A stretch of 6,289 nucleotides of DNA from a bacterium (lineage in GTDB: Bacteria; Patescibacteriota; Patescibacteriia; S139-126; S139-133), in NCBI GenBank assembly GCA_030429785.1, contig JAUIEQ010000048.1, positions 1-6,289 of the forward strand. The letters run 5' to 3'. Below are positions 5,116 through 6,289 of this stretch, in pieces. The notes under the pieces are model-generated. The model was given only the letters and a program-made list of their open reading frames with translations. It did no database searches and had not been told where the DNA came from. The position numbers and the translations under genes were made by a program. Numbering within the stretch: the stretch's first letter is position 1; every line of letters begins with the position of its first letter.

Positions 5116-5573
5116 TATCGTTTGCTTTCAATTTTCTTGATCTTATTCACTCGACGATGATGCCGCTCTGCTCGGCTAAATGGCGTTTCAAGCCAAGCCG
5201 CAATAATGCGCTTCGCCAATGAACTGCTGATGTACTCACCACCAAGACACAATACGTTTGTGTCATTGTCTGTTCGTGATTCTTTGGCTATGGCGACACT
5301 TGGCGCATTAACCGCGCGAACACCATTGACCTTGTTGGCTGCGATACACACACCAACCCCATTGTGACACACCACAATTCCGCGTGCGTTAGCCTTGGCA
5401 ACTTTTGCAGCTACTGCATAAGCACTGTCCGGATAATCATCACTGCGTACATACTGGTGATTACCCAGATCTTCATACTGAACTTTTTTGCGATCCAAAT
5501 ACTGCTTGATCGCTTCTTTGAGAGCAAAACCAGCATGATCAGAACCTATATATAGTGTTGGTTGTGTCGGCAT
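5115..5573 (-). CDS. rpiB: ribose-5-phosphate isomerase B (RpiB/LacAB family)
   Basis: RpiB interconverts ribose 5-phosphate and ribulose 5-phosphate. The 152-aa product has IGSDHAGFALKE (9-20), YPD (47-49), catalytic-position Cys69 in VVCHNGVGVCIAANK (67-81), GVRA (84-87), NDTNVLCLGG (103-112) and the C-terminal RHHRRV (137-142). Two positions differ from E. coli RpiB: the Thr of 'CGTG' is Asn71 (CHNG), and the ring-opening His of 'RQHNDTN' is Asp102 (RTDNDTN). Activity as a ribose isomerase is still likely given its operon partner rpe, but another aldose-ketose phosphate substrate is possible. The ATG at 5573 is chosen over one at 5597 because the latter lies inside a predicted extended -10 box and would add an unusual eight-residue leader before MPTQPTLYIGSDH. 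No Shine-Dalgarno site is visible. Confidence 0.93.
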   Translation of the reverse strand: MPTQPTLYIGSDHAGFALKEAIKQYLDRKKVQYEDLGNHQYVRSDDYPDSAYAVAAKVAKANARGIVVCHNGVGVCIAANKVNGVRAVNAPSVAIAKESRTDNDTNVLCLGGEYISSSLAKRIIAAWLETPFSRAERHHRRVNKIKKIESKR

Positions 5574-5592
5574 AGTATTGTTATCTAGCGTA

Positions 5593-5620
5593 ATCATACC
5601 ACTTTCATTTCAAAGCGCAA
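5593..5620 (-). promoter_or_regulatory. extended -10 promoter for rpiB-rpe
   Basis: On the minus strand TGGTATGAT (5601-5593) is an extended -10 element (TGn plus a 5/6 -10 box). TTGCGC (5620-5615) stands 16 nt upstream as a 4/6 -35 box. Transcription would start near 5586, leaving about 13 nt before the ATG at 5573. It lies directly after the terminator of the upstream gene. Confidence 0.5.
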
Positions 5621-5622
5621 AC

Positions 5623-5653
5623 AAAAAACTCCCGAATAATACGAGAGTTTTTT
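5623..5653 (-). terminator. intrinsic terminator of the DUF378-like gene
   Basis: The plus-strand arms are CTCCCG (5629-5634) and CGAGAG (5642-5647) around a 7-nt loop, flanked by A6 (5623-5628) and T6 (5648-5653). On the minus strand the one mismatch becomes a G-U wobble and the stem is followed by six T residues, so the structure is oriented to end the DUF378-like transcript, 22 nt after its stop codon. Confidence 0.85.
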
Positions 5654-5675
5654 GAGTATACAAATATTCACACAC

Positions 5676-5975
5676 TTACATTGCCTGATCGCCTTCTGCA
5701 GAATCACTTGCTTGATTAGCAGCAGGCATATCTGGTTTTGGTTTGCTTGGTGCGCAGGTACAATTACTATTGCACATACAACAAGCTTTTTTGTGTGATG
5801 CCAGCTCGTAAATGGCTGCCAAACCAACCAAGACATATACCAGCCTTGAAATAACAGCATCTTGACCACCAAAAATTTCGCCAACGTCCCAGCCGAACAA
5901 ACCAACCAACAACCAGTTCAAACCACCTACAATAAGTAGGATAAAAGCGGCCATATGTAAACCTTTTCCTTTCAT
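5676..5975 (-). CDS. DUF378-family two-helix membrane protein with Cys-rich tail
   Basis: This 99-aa inner-membrane protein matches the DUF378 (YuzA-like) layout: helix 1 at about 8-28 with the hallmark GGLNWLLVGLF (17-27), a short loop 'WDVGEIFGGQDAVISR' (29-44), and helix 2 'LVYVLVGLAAIYELA' (45-59). The function of DUF378 proteins is unknown. After helix 2 this copy carries a tail of about 40 residues beginning HKKACCMCNSNCTC, with five cysteines (65, 66, 68, 72, 74), and ending in a Pro/Ala/Asp-rich stretch. As I recall the family, members usually end soon after helix 2, so this tail looks like an addition; it could bind a metal or form disulfides. The start is set by a purine-rich site containing seven G residues (5987-5981), 5 nt before the ATG. 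It is a single-gene unit with its own promoter and terminator. Confidence 0.88.
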   Translation of the reverse strand: MKGKGLHMAAFILLIVGGLNWLLVGLFGWDVGEIFGGQDAVISRLVYVLVGLAAIYELASHKKACCMCNSNCTCAPSKPKPDMPAANQASDSAEGDQAM

Positions 5976-6023
5976 ACAAACCCCCCCTTTCTAGTTTTGG
6001 GATAATAATTCTCCTTATATATA

Positions 6024-6052
6024 AGTATAGCAGAAAAATGTTATTTTTTGAA
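6024..6052 (-). promoter_or_regulatory. sigma70-type promoter for the DUF378-like gene
   Basis: On the minus strand TTCAAA (-35, 6052-6047, 4/6) and TATACT (-10, 6029-6024, 5/6) are separated by 17 nt. Transcription would start near 6017, giving a leader of about 42 nt that includes an upstream AAGGAG (6016-6011), not followed by a start codon at suitable distance, and the G7 site next to the ATG. Confidence 0.6.
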
Positions 6053-6065
6053 CAAAAATTACCAC

Positions 6066-6128
6066 AACCTCCAAAATAACAGGGATGTAAAAAACTTCAC
6101 CTGGTGGTGAAGTTTTGGAGGTTTTTTT
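6066..6128. terminator. bidirectional-looking terminator with two alternative pairings
   Basis: The core stem CTTCACC (6095-6101) / GGTGAAG (6106-6112) has a 4-nt loop. The TTTT at 6113-6116 can extend it by pairing with AAAA 6091-6094. Alternatively TTTTGGAGGTT (6113-6123) can pair with AACCTCCAAAA (6066-6076) as an outer 11-bp helix. On the minus strand the core stem is followed by T6 (6094-6089), which would end the gene entering from the right edge, whose stop is at 6127. On the plus strand GGAGG is followed by T7 (6122-6128), although no plus-strand gene is seen to use it. Confidence 0.75.
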
Positions 6129-6289
6129 AAGTAATGGCATATGTTGACGTGATGTGCGGATCTACCAATTGATCATTTTTGAATAAAACAAAAAATACTT
6201 CGGCGCCAGTGTCCTTGAATTTGTCATAAAACTGAGCGTAGTTAACAAGCGGCTCGACAATAACTTTTTGATTTTTTTGATAGACATAG
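6127..6289 (-). CDS. 3' end of an unrecognised gene (last 53 residues)
   Basis: An open frame enters from the right edge on the minus strand and stops at TAA (6129-6127), within the T-run of the adjoining terminator. The visible C-terminus contains 'QKNQKVIVEPLVNYAQFYDKF', a strand 'AEVFFVLFKNDQLV', and the end 'PHITSTYAIT'. Coding is supported by the uninterrupted frame, the protein-like composition and the terminator directly after it. No family is recognised from this fragment, and the start lies outside the window. Confidence 0.65.
   Translation of the reverse strand, partial: YVYQKNQKVIVEPLVNYAQFYDKFKDTGAEVFFVLFKNDQLVDPHITSTYAIT

Noticed and set aside
5574..5597. Upstream ATG for rpiB
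   Set aside because: It lies within the TGGTATGAT extended -10 element; the family begins close to 'IGSDHAG', favouring the ATG at 5573.

Overview
This 6.3-kb window reads as an ordinary chromosomal stretch of a bacterium, most likely a member of the Candidate Phyla Radiation (Patescibacteria). That placement is inference. It rests on small compact genes, divergent minimal-metabolism enzymes (Rpe, RpiB), a DUF378-type membrane protein, and a secreted Fn3-like protein ending in 'LVK..d.ptVYkI..dlKRpI'-type modules of a kind I associate with that group. All genes read with the standard code. No rRNA, tRNA, CRISPR array, transposase or phage gene was seen, and no gene-free stretch exceeds 300 bases.

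Layout, left to right. (1) Positions 1-1412, minus strand: the tRNA t6A37 genes tsaD then tsaE (tsaE cut by the window edge), with a candidate 22-codon ORF between them and a recognisable promoter upstream of tsaD. (2) Positions 1447-1858, minus strand: a small DUF4258-like protein of toxin-like fold class, with its own terminator. (3) Positions 1859-2015: a divergent intergenic region with two promoters and an 11-bp inverted repeat whose right arm overlaps the plus-strand -10 box. (4) Positions 2016-3539, plus strand: a 507-aa exported protein with a Sec signal peptide, three Fn3-like domains and three C-terminal repeat modules. (5) Positions 3549-4456, plus strand: a structured leader, two unrecognised small genes (118 and 113 aa) with strong Shine-Dalgarno sites and higher GC than their surroundings, closed by a perfect 11-bp-stem terminator. 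(6) Positions 4474-5620, minus strand: an rpiB-rpe operon of the non-oxidative pentose phosphate pathway, with the stop and start overlapping as TAATG. (7) Positions 5623-6052, minus strand: a DUF378-like two-helix membrane protein with a cysteine-rich tail, with promoter and terminator. (8) Positions 6066-6289: a bidirectional-looking terminator and the 3' end of an unrecognised minus-strand gene.

Most functions here are housekeeping: RpiB and Rpe interconvert pentose phosphates, and TsaD/TsaE act together in tRNA modification. The least explained part is the 3549-4456 module, whose two proteins may be distant relatives of each other. A second pattern concerns initiation: genes without a Shine-Dalgarno site have predicted promoters only about 13-20 nt from the start codon, while genes with one have leaders of about 35-42 nt.
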